From Antilocapra americana (taxonomy: Eukaryota > Chordata > Mammalia > Artiodactyla > Antilocapridae): DNA of 64,000 bases. A model generated the notes under the pieces. The model saw only the letters and a program-made list of their open reading frames with translations, had not been told where the DNA came from and did no database searches. Of this stretch, positions 1 through 11,382 are shown one piece after another. Position numbers and translations under genes: made by a program. Numbering within the stretch: the first letter of the stretch is position 1; every line of letters starts with the position of its first letter. Where the stretch lies: positions 19,639,368 through 19,703,367 of the forward strand of contig ML664183.1 of NCBI GenBank assembly GCA_007570785.1. The letters run 5' to 3'.

Positions 1-276
1 TTGGGTTAACTTTCTAGCTTGGAAAACTGATAAAAGTGGAAGGTCAGCTGGGTTACAGAGCAATATTGCATATGGTAAAAATGACCTCTCTTTGGGCCTC
101 ATAAGGTCCCAAAGGACTTTTCAGGAAAATCAGGTGGGACTGACAAAGATTTCCTCCTAGGAACAATGTCTGCTAAGCAGTGAGCAGGACAATAGGGTAG
201 AATGAACAAAAAATACCAGGTTGGGAGGCATAGCTTCAGACTTCCTGAAGTGTGATGATTCCTGCCACTCATATGT

Positions 277-325
277 CCTCTGGGGAGGCCTCATGAGTCC
301 TCTGGAGGCCTCCTCTGGAGGCCTC
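277..325. repeat. Short direct repeats CCTCTGG(GG)AGGCCTC
   Basis: Three copies of a 14-16 base unit reading CCTCTGGAGGCCTC (the first with two extra G) occur at 277-292, 299-312 and 312-325. The last two abut directly. Each unit is itself nearly palindromic around AGGCCT. No gene context; probably local slippage or duplication. Confidence 0.7.
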
Positions 326-355
326 GAAGCTTTCCTGTGGAGCTGTTTTCATAAG

Positions 356-433
356 ATATACTAGTTTCTAGGTGGCAATATGTCTTTTTTTTTTTTTTTA
401 ATATACTGGTTCCTAAATGGCAATAGGTCCTTT
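356..433. repeat. Diverged direct duplication around a poly(T) run
   Basis: About 30 bases beginning ATATACTAGTTTCTAGGTGG at 357 recur in diverged form at 401 (ATATACTGGTTCCTAAATGG). The copies are separated by a run of T at about 384-399. This could be a tandem duplication, or old target-site repeats around a retroposed A-tail. It lies just before an antisense L1 fragment. Confidence 0.5.
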
Positions 434-439
434 AAAAAA

Positions 440-888
440 AAAGATGGAATAATATTCTAGTCTCTCTCTCTCTCTCCCTGTGTATTACATTTTCTTTATC
501 CATTTATCAATAAGCAGATACTTAAGTTGTTTCTGTATCTTGGCTACTGTGAATGATGCTGCAATGTACATTGAGGTGCAGAATTTTTTCAAGTTAATGT
601 TTTGATTTTCTTTGGATAAATACTCAGAAGTGGAATTGTTGGATCATATGGTAGTACTATTTTTAATTTTTTTGAGGAAACCTCATACTGTTTTCTATAG
701 TGGCAAAAATAGAAATAGTTGTACAAATTTACATTTTCACCAATAACGTGCCAGGGTTCCCTTTTTCCACATCTTCACCAAGCTTGCTATCTTTTAACTT
801 TTTGATAATAGTCATTCTAACAGGTGTGGGGTGATATCTCATTGATTTGCATTTCTCTGATAATTAGAGATGTTGAGCATCTTTTCAT
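440..888 (-). mobile_element. Old L1 fragment (ORF2 3' end), antisense
   Basis: Read on the minus strand this matches the far 3' part of L1 ORF2, including the stretches corresponding to 'ATGCTCAACATC..', the 'CCCACTTCTGAGTATTTATCC' region and 'CAGTAGCCAAGATACAGAAAC'. It is strongly diverged, with many stops and indels, so it is an ancient mammalian copy without coding capacity. From 889 to 1445 I recognise nothing. Confidence 0.7.
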
Positions 889-1445
889 ACCACTGAAATA
901 CACACTTAAAAATGGTTAGTAGGATAGCCAATTTTATGCTATGTGTATTTTATTATAATTTTTAAAAACTACAAAAAAACCCCAAAAACCAAGAGACTAC
1001 TATCAAGAAAATAAAAAGCAAATCATAGTGACACCTATACGTATGCTCCTGTTAGGGATGGGGGCTTCTAAAGGTTTTAATTCTAAGTCACTTCTTCACC
1101 TCCTTGTATAGATCTAGCTCTGTCACCTTGTAACTATCACTTGGGAGCAGGGAATAGCTCCTAGACTTCTGTGTGGGCAGCTGTTGCATCTTCCACTGAA
1201 GAAAAAATGCTTGTTGTTATCCAGATGGCAGGCTGTGTTTCATTTCCTCTGTTACTCAAAATCAAGTCAGGGCCAAGTGTGGCTATGGTAGTCCTGTAAG
1301 TTGAAGTATAGTTGAACTAAAATCCCCAGAGTGCACCTTGTACCCATCTATCTTTTATAAATATTTATACATATCACTAGAATTTGGTGCAACCAAGATA
1401 AGACATTTCTTAAAAACTAAACTGAATGTTTGACATAAGAATATT
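889..1445. other. No gene or repeat recognised
   Basis: AT-rich intergenic sequence between an old L1 fragment and an antisense BovB. I found no splice-flanked coding segment and no repeat I could name. Confidence 0.5.
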
Positions 1446-2725
1446 TGCTGCTGTTCAGTCACTCATTCATGTCCAACTCTTTACGACCCATGGACTGCAG
1501 CATTCCAGGCTTCCTTGCCCTTCACTATTTCCCAGAGTTTGTTCAAACTCATGTCCATTGAATCAATGATGTCATCCAACCATCTTATCCTCTGTTGTCC
1601 CCTTCTTACACCATCAATCTTTCCCAGCATCAGGGTCTTTTCCAATGAATCGGCTCTTCACATCAGGTGGCCAAAGTATTGGAGTTTCGGCATCAGTCCA
1701 TCCAATGAATATTCAGGATTGGTTTCCTTTAGGGTTGACTTGTTTGATCTCCTTGCAGTCCAAGGGGCTCTCAAGAGTCTTCTTTGGCTCAACAGTTTGA
1801 AAGCATCAATTCTTTGGGACTCAACCTTCTTTATGGTCCAACTCTTACATCTGTTTATGACTACTGGAAAAACCATAGCTTTAACAATAGGGAACTTTGT
1901 CGGCAAAGTAATGTCTCTGCTTTTTTCTTTTCTTTATTTATTTCTTTTTAACTGAAGTATAATTGCTTTACAGAATTTTATTGTTTTATGTCAAACCTCA
2001 ACATGAATCAGCCATAGGTATACATATATGTCCTCCCTTTTGAACCTCCCTCCCACCTCCCTCCCCATTCTATCCTTCTAGGTTGATACAGAGCCCCTGT
2101 TTAAGTTTCATGAGCCATATCACAAGTTCTCCTTGGCTATCTATTTTACATATGGTAATGTAAGTTTCCATGTTACTCTTCACCCTCTCCTCCCCTCTTC
2201 CCATGTCCATAAGTCTATTCTCTATGTCTGTTTCTTCACTGCTACCCTGTAAATAATGTCTCTGCTTTTTAATATGCTCTCTAGGTTTGTCACAACTTTT
2301 CTTCCAAGGAGAAAGCCTCTTTTAATTTCATGGCTGCAGTCACCATACACAGTGATTTTGTAGCCCAAGAAAATAAAGTCTATCACTGTTTCCATTGTTT
2401 TCCCATCTATTTGCCATGAAGTGATGGGGCCAGATGCCATGATCTTAGTTTTTTTGAATGTTGTTTTAAGCCAGGTTTTTCACTCTCCTCTTTTACATTC
2501 TCTTTAATTTCTTTAGTTTTTCTAAAATTTCTTTAGTTTCTCTTAGCTTTCTGCCATTAGGGTGGTGTCATCTGCATACATATCTGAGGTTGTTGATATT
2601 TCTCCCAGGAATCTTGAGTCTAGCTTGTGATTCATCTAGCCTGACATTTTGCATAGTGTACTCTGTTTATAAGTTAAATAATCAGGGTGACAATATACAG
2701 TCTTGATGTACTCCTTTTCCAACTA
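1446..2725 (-). mobile_element. BovB (RTE LINE) 3' portion, antisense, interrupted by an L1
   Basis: On the minus strand this is the 3' part of a BovB element: the end of the reverse transcriptase region followed by the 3' tail. The tail appears on the plus strand as TTCAGTCACTCATTCATGTC.. then ACTCTTTACGACCC. It is split by an L1 insertion (1926-2253) and resumes at 2271 in the same orientation, continuing to about 2725, where the ATAAGTTAAATAATCAGGGTG stretch corresponds to the sequence after the YADD motif. Many stops; not coding. Confidence 0.85.
1926..2253 (-). mobile_element. 5'-truncated L1 3' end inserted in BovB, with 17-bp target-site duplication
   Basis: The insert reads, on the plus strand, as a T-rich start (complement of the A-tail) followed by the typical antisense ruminant L1 3' UTR with a pyrimidine-rich tract (CCTCCCTCCCACCTCCCTCC). 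It is flanked by exact 17-base repeats TAATGTCTCTGCTTTTT at 1909-1925 and 2254-2270, which belong to the host BovB. Only about 328 bases of the L1 remain, so it contains no ORF. Confidence 0.85.
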
Positions 2726-2837
2726 CATAAGACTATAACCATCATTAATAACTTTGGATATCAAAATTTTAAGTTTATTAGAGTACTCTGTCTCATGTTG
2801 TATAAAGCTATGCATGTTAGCTTTCCAAATACAAATA

Positions 2838-3716
2838 ACTATTTTTTAAGGTTTATTCTTTTTTTTATTGGAAGATAATTGCTTTACAATTCTATGTAGG
2901 TTTCTGCCATATATCAACATGAATCAGCCACAGGTATACATATGTCCCCTTCCTCCTGAACCCCTCCCACCTGCCTCCCCATTCTAGGTTGTCACAGAGC
3001 TCTGGGTTGAGTTCCCTGTGTCACATAGCAAATTTCTACCTGCTGTCTATTTTACATTGGTAGTGTGTATGTCTCTATGCTGTTCTCTTAGTTTGTCCCA
3101 CCCTCTCTTTCCCCTATTATGTCCACAAGTCTGTTCTCTATGTTTGCGTCTTTGTTGCGACCCTGGAGACAGGTTCATCGTATCATCTTTCTAGATTCCA
3201 ATATTTGGAATACAGTATTTTTCTTTCTCTTTATTATTTCACTCTGTATAATAGGCTCTAGGTTCACCCACCTCAGTGGAAGATCCTCCAGAGAAGGGAA
3301 AGGCCACCCACTCCCACGGGGTCACCAAGAGTCGGACATGATCAAGCGAACTTCGCTTTCAGCCACCTCATTAGGACTGACTCAAATGTATTCTTTTTAT
3401 AGCTGAGTAATATTCCATTATGTATTTGTACCACAGATTTTGTATCCATTCATCTGTCGATGGACAGCTAAGCTGCTTCTGTGTCTTAGCTATTGTTAAA
3501 AGTGCTGCAGCTAACATTGGGGTACATGTGTCTCTTTTAATTATGGTTTTCTCAGGGTATATGCACAGTAGTGGGATTGTTGGGTCAAATGGTAGTTTTA
3601 TTCCTAGTGCTTTAAGGAATCTCTATACTGTTTTCCATAGTGGCTGTATCAGTTTACATTCCTACCAACAGGGCAAGAGCATTCTCTTTTCTACACATCT
3701 TCTCCAGGATTTATTA
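2838..3716 (-). mobile_element. 5'-truncated L1 (3' UTR plus ORF2 end), antisense
   Basis: On the minus strand this holds the end of L1 ORF2 and the 3' UTR. Plus-strand landmarks are the T-rich start near 2860, ATGAATCAGCCACAGGTATAC, and the block around 3400-3720 encoding antisense the conserved 'tyrosine-serine-alanine-leucine' ORF2 C-terminus. It carries a short Bov SINE-like patch at about 3275-3345. Multiple stops and indels; non-coding. No target-site repeats found with confidence. Confidence 0.75.
3275..3345 (+). mobile_element. Bov SINE fragment inside L1
   Basis: Contains CACGGGGTCACCAAGAGTCG and GACATGATCAAGCGA, matching the 3' part of Bov-A2/Bov-tA SINEs (usually ..GGGGTCGCAAAGAGTCGGACA..). 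It splits the L1 sequence, which continues on both sides. Confidence 0.6.
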
Positions 3717-5344
3717 CTCTTGATCTCAAGTTATTATTGCTATGGAGGCAAGTACCATTAGTGATCCACTAGAATTATTCATATGTTAGAAACCATCATA
3801 TAGTCATACTTCTTTCATTCCTGGTAATGAATCCTGGTAGAAAAACATGAATCCATCTGACACAGAATGCCATTAAAGCTGAGTCAAAAAACAAACAAAC
3901 ATTATTTTGATGAAATTACTCCTTTAAACTCTTGTATGTATTTGTTTTCCATGTTGGATTTGTATTGAAACAAAATCATTTTAGTTTTGATCAGTGTTAA
4001 AGTAGTTAAACAAGGAGGGTATCAGACTGGGATGGCTCTGGCAGCCTGTGTAAGCAAACGGAAACCTAGGACAGGGTCACTGCACTTGAGCCTGAGAAAA
4101 CAAAGCTTAAAAACAACCAGTAACAAACAGCTGACTAGGCTTTCCCAAATAAGGCAACTTCTCAGGCTATAGCCAATCAAATAATTTGTTTGCTTTGTTT
4201 CTACATGTTTTCTACAAAAACAAACAAACAAACAAAAAGCCTTTCCCTTATCTTCTGTCAACTGAGCATTCCTAACTACTTCCAGTATGGTGCCACCCTA
4301 TTCAAATCAGTGTTTGCTCTTACAAAATTTAATTTGTCTCAGTTTACTTTTAATAGTTCAAACATCCAATGCTGTATTTCAGTCATATATAAGGTGCTCC
4401 AGGCCTTGCTTGCTTACTGACAATATCAGCATGCCCATCACCCACCTAAATGTCCACATTGTCAGCACCTGGGTGCCAGCGCTGGCTTGTACTGAGCAGT
4501 GTGGCCTGGCCCTGCTGCTACTGGAATGTCTTTGTGACTTCACTCTAAAATATCTCTTCTAATTTTGCTGGCTCAGAAACAGAAAGGGAAACTCAATGTT
4601 ATGGAAGAAGTTTCAACTGGAATATTTTTCTGCCAAATGTAGCAAGAGATATATGTCTGTCTGTATATGTATGTGTGTGTATGTATGTATGTATAGACAC
4701 ACATTTGTATCCATTTTCAGCATTCACCTTACAAGTTAACTGTTCATTAAAGAGTATGATGTGTTCATTCTTTTATTCTTCCCATGGCCATTCCATAGCT
4801 GAGAATTCTAATAGAGAGGCTGGCCAAGCTGCTGGGTTAACAAAAGTGCAGAAAGAAACCATTCTTGGCAGGGGAGGAGGATCAAAGTCAAAGTATTGCC
4901 AACATAAGAGGGAAACAAACTGTCCATGCTAATATAGGTGACGAAGATGCTATTTTTGAAGACCTAGAACTTAGCATATGCATAAGCAGGTACAGAGGTT
5001 ACAGGACCATTATCAAGAAGGCCACATTTTAGGGCAGATATGAGGGAGCCAAAATTGTAGAGGACACAGAAAAGAATCAGCTGGCTGAAGGCCTCCAGGA
5101 ATGAGAGAATTCCAGTGGTCACAAGCTCAAGGCTTCCTCTCCTCATCTCTCTATGACAAGGTGACCTCCTGGCTCCTGAGAGAAGAGGGACTGGAAGGTG
5201 TCTTGAGCTCACAGGCAACCTTCAAAGGGGATCACTACCGCTGGTGGCCACTAGTGGAAACAACACAGGGATGAGCGTCACTTGTTCTTCACAATCTTGT
5301 GGTTTTTTCACTTAGTCCTGCCAGAGGAAAACCTCCCGTGCAAA
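3717..5344. other. Intergenic stretch, nothing coding recognised
   Basis: Contains only short ORFs without family resemblance. A small TATG/TG-rich simple repeat lies at about 4651-4695. A CCACTAGTGGCCACC segment on the minus strand near 5240-5256 looks superficially CTCF-like but breaks the core spacing. Confidence 0.5.
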
Positions 5345-5822
5345 GGTATACTATAACACAAGCCGGATCACTTAAAAGAAATTTATTTGCTCAAATTTCT
5401 TGAGTCCAGAAGGCTAAAATCAAGGTGTCTACAGGGCTATAGTCACTTCAGAGGCTCTACTGAAGAATGTGTTCCATGAATCTTCTAGCTTCTGTTGGCT
5501 TCAGGCATTCATTGGTTTGTGGCTACAGACTTTAATCTCTGCCTCTGTGGACACATTGCTTTTTCCTCTTCTGTGTGTCTTCTTCTCTGTGTGTCTACCT
5601 ACCAACTCCCCTTGTTTCTCTCTTATAAGGATACATGTGATTATACGTAGGGCCTACCCTGAAAGCACAGGGTGATCGCCTCCTCAAGAGCTTTCTCTTA
5701 ATCACCTCGCATAGGAGGTACTAGTTACTCTTTTGCCACAAAAGGTAACATTCTGAGGTTCCAGGGATTAGGAAAAGGATATATCTTTGAGGGCCATAAC
5801 TCAGTCCACTGCAGTACTTACC
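5345..5822 (-). mobile_element. MLT1-like MaLR LTR, antisense
   Basis: On the minus strand the order of conserved segments matches an MLT1-type MaLR solo LTR: CAGAATGTTACC, a region read as TAGGCCCTACG, then TCCTTATAAGAGAG, AGAGGCAGAGATT, CCAAGAAGCTAG-like sequence, and finally AATAAATTTCTTTTAAG near the 3' end. Strongly diverged, as expected for a pre-ruminant insertion. Assigned by eye from the pattern only. Confidence 0.6.
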
Positions 5823-7869
5823 ACATCAGATTGTCCACACTGAGGGACCCAAACTGAAATTTCCCATTCAGACATAGGTGTCCTGAGGGCTGGCCTGAGA
5901 AAGTCCACGCTGAAGACAAACATTAACTATCTTGACCCTTCTGAGGCATTTGCAATTCAAAGACTGTGAGATGGGATCACACACAGTTTATGTCTTTCCA
6001 TAACCAATCTCCCCATATGTTTCTGTGTCCTGTTCAGTATAAATCAGGATTCGTTTCAGATATTATGCAATAAAACTTTAAAAAGAGAGAGGGAGATACA
6101 GGAAAGAGAAAGAAAGGGAAAGAGATATAGAAAAAATGCAAGTAGAATGCAGTATGACAGAAAAGAACATTTCTGATATCAGAGAATGCAAATTATCTAA
6201 GGCTTTGATAACTCGAAGCTGCAAGAAAGCCGATTTGGGGAGATCCTAGAGCCAAAAGATTGCAGGTCCTCCCCAAGGGCTCCAGAAGCATAGGCTGCAG
6301 AAGCCTCCCCAGTAGCTGTAACAACTCGGGTCTCTGAGAATAATTGTCCAGTAGACACCAGTGTGAACTCAGGGGAGCCTACTGAAGGTGAGAGGCCTCA
6401 GAGCATAAGGGAAGGGGCTGGAGCAGCAGTGGCTCCAAGGTACCAGGTCTTGGTAGCTGTAGGACCTGCATAGTGGGAAATGAGAGAAAGGTGGGTTATT
6501 GCATCCAGTGCTGAAACCATGAGCTCTACTGGGAGTGTTGCCCCATGTTGCGTGTGGGAGGTTCTGTTCTCTTAAGGGAGTGGAGGCTGCTTATAGGAAG
6601 AACCCATGCTGTACTTTTGCACTGGAAAGAGAAATTTAAGATCAGGAGATTTCAAGTAAGTGTGCAGGGTTCTATGGGGAAGAAAAGATGTGGTCACAGG
6701 AAAGTAAAGGTTAGGGCTCACGATCTCACGTGTTTCCTTTTCTCAAATGTTGCACCATCTCAAAAGTCACTCGCTGAGTGAAAAGGCAATATTTGAAGCT
6801 GCTTTGTCCCTGAAATTACAGGAACTGATAAAAATCTCCAAAAATGGGGACATTTCCCCAAATGTGATTAAATTGAGTGTGGCCTAAGCACTGTCACTGA
6901 CTCACCATGGTGAAAATGGGCTTGAGAGGGTTTCTCTTTTCTGTTTTTGTATGTTTCTGCGTTTAGTTGCTGCTTTCATATGGAGATCTTTCATAGTGAT
7001 GGTGTGGCTTGTGACCTTTTTATATGTATTTCCAACTTCTCAAAGCGTGGAATTGTGGAGCAGGGATAGGGACACAGTTTGGAGTGTTGAAAGTCCTGAC
7101 TTGCAAGGGTCAGAGGAGCCATATCCTCTCAACGTGCTCTAGGCTGTTACTGAGGAAGGACTCCGGCTCCACAAGATGGCAGTGACACCCTTCTGGCTCA
7201 GTCTGAGCAGAATCAGAAAATGAAAAATGAGATCAGGAAAAGTTAAAACAGAATTTTTAGTCTTGAATGACTACAGGGGGTTGGGGACTTCATCTTTAGA
7301 CTGTTTGCCTTGCGAATTCAGTTCTCTGAAGGATGTAGGAAAAGTCATTTACTTTACACTTGAGTAGCTTCTTGGCTTTTGTTTTGAGAATGAGGGCTGA
7401 CTTTCAAACCCTTTACATGTTGGTGCTGAAACAGGAAGTCTTTAGTATTATTTTTATATTATCCAAATGTTATCTTTCCTGTAAACACAGTAAAGAAAGA
7501 GGCGGTGGGCAGAGTAGATATTTACACCAGTCCTCTCAGATGTGTTCTCAATAAAAATTTTCCAAAGACTAGATTCAGGAATTAGGTGGATAATAAGGCT
7601 TCTGCTTATAGGTAAAATAGAGTAGGTTACAGAAAGCCATGGCTTCCACTATAATAGTTAGAAAAAAACAGATAACGTTAATCAAGATTATATTTTTATC
7701 ATATCAGAGTACTGTAGAGCACTGAAAACAAGGTAAACGGAATTCTATCAATACATTATGAATAATGCTTCCAATATCTAGTTACTGCTAAATATTTGTT
7801 CCTTTCGGGGGCATTGCCAATTCTGGGGCTAAGACTGACCTCAGAGAGGCAGAGAAAATATACTGGAGA
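5823..7869. other. No gene or named repeat recognised
   Basis: Two kilobases without a coding signal I can support. It includes a short purine-rich AGAGAGAGGGAGA tract at about 6080-6130. ORFs here are short, start arbitrarily and show no domain. Confidence 0.45.
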
Positions 7870-10395
7870 GAAAAAACCCCCAAAAAACTGGCAAAATATT
7901 TAGAGTCACTAGGGAAGGTGTGACAAATGGAAAATTGAAGTTTTTCACACTGAAAGAAGATTGTCCTGAGTGGAAGAACTAAACTGCAAGAAGGTACAAC
8001 AATCTCTGGAAAGTGTACAGATACAATATTAACTGTCCATACAGCAATGACAACAATAATTTATTGCGGAGTTTATGTATATGTAACAACAGCAAGATAT
8101 AAAGCAGGAGAACAAGTGGAGTGAAACTCCAGTGGGATTTGTGCATTGCTTGGGAAGTAACCAAGTATGAGTTTACAATGCAAAATAATAAGGCAATAAT
8201 GACGTGTCTGACTAAATATCAAATAGATAATATGGAAATAAATATGATTAATCAAAAATAAGGCAGGAAAGAATGAATAAGTAAACAAAGAATGGAATTG
8301 ATTTAAAAAATTGAAAAGCTATGTTTGAAATCAATTATATTAATAATTAAATTGAATGTATATGAACTAAACTATTCAACAGAAGTCTAACTCAAGATAA
8401 CATAACCATTAAATGATAGAGCTGTAAATCCAATGTAGATTGTCATATTAGATATTCAAAAGAGCCTAATAAAAGAGAAGCATTCTAAAAATAAGGACAG
8501 AAGTAGGTAAATGTAAAATGATGGGAAGGCACATATCATGAAAGTCCTAAATGAAAGAAAGCTGGTGAGGGCCCTTTCATTAAAATAACACGTTAGTGAA
8601 ATAAAATTACTAGGAATAAAGAGGATATTTCAAAAGGAAAAGAGGAATAAAGACATAAAAGCATAGTAATTCTAAATTTTTAGGTGACTATTAATATGGT
8701 TTCAATATAGAGAGAACAAGAAATGGCAGAAATAAATAAGGAACAAATACACAATCATAGTTGGATATTTTAATGTATATTTTTTAGAAACTGATTTTAA
8801 ACTGCCAAATTGAGTAAGATATTATAAACATCAGGTCTAACATCTTGGCCTGATGTTATAGCTATCAGCTGAAGAAAACACATGATTTCGCATGCACATA
8901 ATACATGTACCATATTTAACCATAAATTGTGCCATAAAAACAAGTCTTAACAAATTTCAAAGGACTGAATTTATTCAAAGTATGTTCCTGGCCACAGTGG
9001 AATAAAACTGTAAATCATTTACACGAAGGTAACTTTTTAAAACGACCAAGTATCTTGGGATTAAACAGCACACTTTTAAATCAATTTATAAATAAGCCAT
9101 GAGTCAAAGAAGAAATTACAATGAAGATGATAAAGTATGTTGAATTGAATGATGTGACAAAAGCTGTATATCAAAACCCATGGAATACAGCTAAAACAAT
9201 CCTTAGATGAAAATTTATAACTTTAAATTACTATATTAGAAATGAAGAAACATAGAAAATTAATTGTCAATGTTAATTAAATGAATTTAGAAAAGAGAAG
9301 AACATATTTGATATGAGGAGAGATCACAGGAAATGTAAAGCTATGAACAAATATGAAGGAAATTGATCATAGAGGTTAATAGAGAAAAGCAATAATCCTA
9401 AAAAATGTACCTTTTTAAAAATATTAATAAAATTAACAAATTACCCCCCATCAACACTTACTAAGAAAAAAGGAAGTACAAGTAACCCTGAAAAATACAA
9501 TGGAGACATCACTGCAGATCCTACTTACTTTGAAAACAAATAGGGAGATTTGTGGAACAAATCTCCCACACAGTCAACAATTCAGATGAAATGCACAAAT
9601 TCACTGAAAAAGCACACTTTGCCAAAACTGCCCAAGAGATATACAAATCATAAATATATCTAAATCTTAAGGAGATCAAATCTGAATTTAAAACCCCACA
9701 GAAATGGCCAAAGTTAAAAGGACCAAAAATGTTAACTCTTTTACAAATATGCAGGGCAATCAGAGCTGACACACGTTGGTGGGAGTGTAAATTCATATGA
9801 TTATTTTGGAAAACTGGCAGGATCTACCGAAGTTGCTTACACACATGTTTACTCCATGATCTACCAGTTCTACTTCTTGTTAGATAGCCAAGAGAAACTA
9901 ATGCATATCTACCAAAAGATAAGTACAGAAATATACATCAGGTTTTTCTCTTGACAGTCAGAAACTGAAAGCAGTCCAATTGTCCATTAGAAATGTAATG
10001 AAAACACTGAGATACATTAATGTAGTGGAATCCTACATGACAGTGAAAATGAAAAATCTACTGCTATATGTTAACAACATGAATGAATCTCACAGACTTA
10101 ATTTTGAATGAAAACAGCAAGACATAAAACTGTATGTATAGTATGATTCCATCTATCTGAAGTTTATACTCTTCATTCCATCTATATGAAATATCATACA
10201 CAATATTAAAGTATGATAATGGAGCTCAGAATAGTATTTACTTTCAGGGATGTCAACTAGAAGGGGTTATGAAGGGGCTTTTAAAATGCTAGAAATGTTC
10301 CGTATCTTGATTTGGAAGGTGGTTATATGAGTGTGTGTGTGTATATATAATATACATGTGAGAATTCATTAATCCATTCATTTGATATTTATGTT
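7870..10395 (+). mobile_element. Ancient L1M-type fragments, sense
   Basis: A very A-rich plus strand with decayed L1 ORF2 landmarks: the stretch around 9040-9130 ('GGGATTAAACAGCAC..AAGAAGAAATTACAA') corresponds to the end of the endonuclease domain; 9400-9440 to the following linker; and 9770-10180 to the 3' end of ORF2 ('TTGGTGGGAGTGTAAATTCA', 'CATGAATGAATCTCACAGAC'). The reading frame is destroyed throughout. Exact boundaries and the number of pieces are uncertain. Confidence 0.55.
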
Positions 10396-10596
10396 ATTTA
10401 CATAGTGTAGCAGTTCCTTAAAAAGAAAATAAAATATAGTTTAGAAAGAAAGCAACAAAGTAGATAATACCCAAGACTGACAGAAAAGCTATGGAAATTA
10501 GGCTGGAAAGATGTCATTAAGGTTAGCCCGCAACCCAAGAGAAAGAAAGATTCAATAGAACACAGGTGCTTAGAGTAAATACAAAAATAAATCCAT

Positions 10597-10607
10597 TTTA
10601 TTTTATT
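10597..10607 (-). promoter_or_regulatory. Candidate poly(A) signals for MBL2 (two overlapping AATAAA)
   Basis: On the minus strand AATAAA occurs at 10607-10602 and again at 10602-10597, about 400 bases after the MBL2 stop codon. They are the first canonical AATAAA hexamers I see downstream of the stop. Use is inferred; longer 3' UTRs are possible. Confidence 0.35.
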
Positions 10608-10689
10608 GTTTTTTTGCCTTAGATGACTCTCAAACAAAAATGAACAGCCCAATTAAATTAGATAATTAATGTATAATCATACATGCAAG

Positions 10690-10800
10690 GTCTGACTCAT
10701 AGTAAACATTTTAAAATATATTATTAGTACTACCACTATTACTGCTGTTGCTACTATTGCTACTATTATTTTGTTGTTACTGAAGTGATTATTATTAGTG
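10690..10800. repeat. Imperfect ATT/ACT trinucleotide-rich tract
   Basis: An imperfect run of three-base units (ATT, ACT, GCT) on the plus strand around 10720-10800, in or just after the probable MBL2 3' UTR. Low-complexity sequence that may vary in length. Confidence 0.5.
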
Positions 10801-11008
10801 ATTGGGTCTGAGCCAGAAACTCTTATACCACTGTCTCTTCACTTCCACATCTCATTATTCTCAATCCATTCTTCTCACTGTCTCTGTTTCCCCACAAAAG
10901 AGCAATTCAGTCCTGGGTGTATGAAACTGACACAGATTTATCTTCCAAACCAGGTTGGGGGTCCATGAGATGAGTAAAGGGCCAGGGGGACTTGAGGCTC
11001 CTGCTCCC

Positions 11009-11382
11009 TCAGATAGAGAATTCACAGACGGCCAAGAAGGAGGCGGAGCAAGAGAAGTCATTCCATGTGCCATCCAACAGAAGTGTCACACAGTGCTCCC
11101 CAGGATGAGCATTGTTAGGCTCGCCATCGTTCCAATTTTGGTAGGTCACCCTTCTTCCTGTCAGATCCACAAATTGGCCTTCAGTCTCCTGATCTGTGAT
11201 GCCCAGGAAGGCCTCTGCAGTGATTAAATTCTTGAGGGCCCTGTTTTCTTCGGCATTCATAGGGGTGGCCACACGGCCCTGGAACCGTGCACACAGAGTC
11301 TTCACGTCATTAAAAGACATCTTTTTACTATTGGTAAAAAATACCTTCTTCCCAACTATTTTGCCCAGAGAGAAGATTAGCC
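11009..11382 (-). CDS. MBL2: MBL2 exon 4: C-type lectin (carbohydrate-recognition) domain
   Basis: Acceptor ..CCATTTTAG, then exon GGCTAATC.., which completes Trp126 and continues [10 protein letters not shown]..; it ends at TGA (11011-11009) after VCEFSI. It holds all four lectin Cys, the WNDGEPNN motif and WND at 232-234. The EPN signature predicts mannose/GlcNAc rather than galactose specificity. Confidence 0.93.

Noticed and set aside
5235..5256. CTCF-like CCACTAGTGGCCACC on the minus strand
   Set aside because: The core spacing is broken (TGGCC where RKGGC is required).
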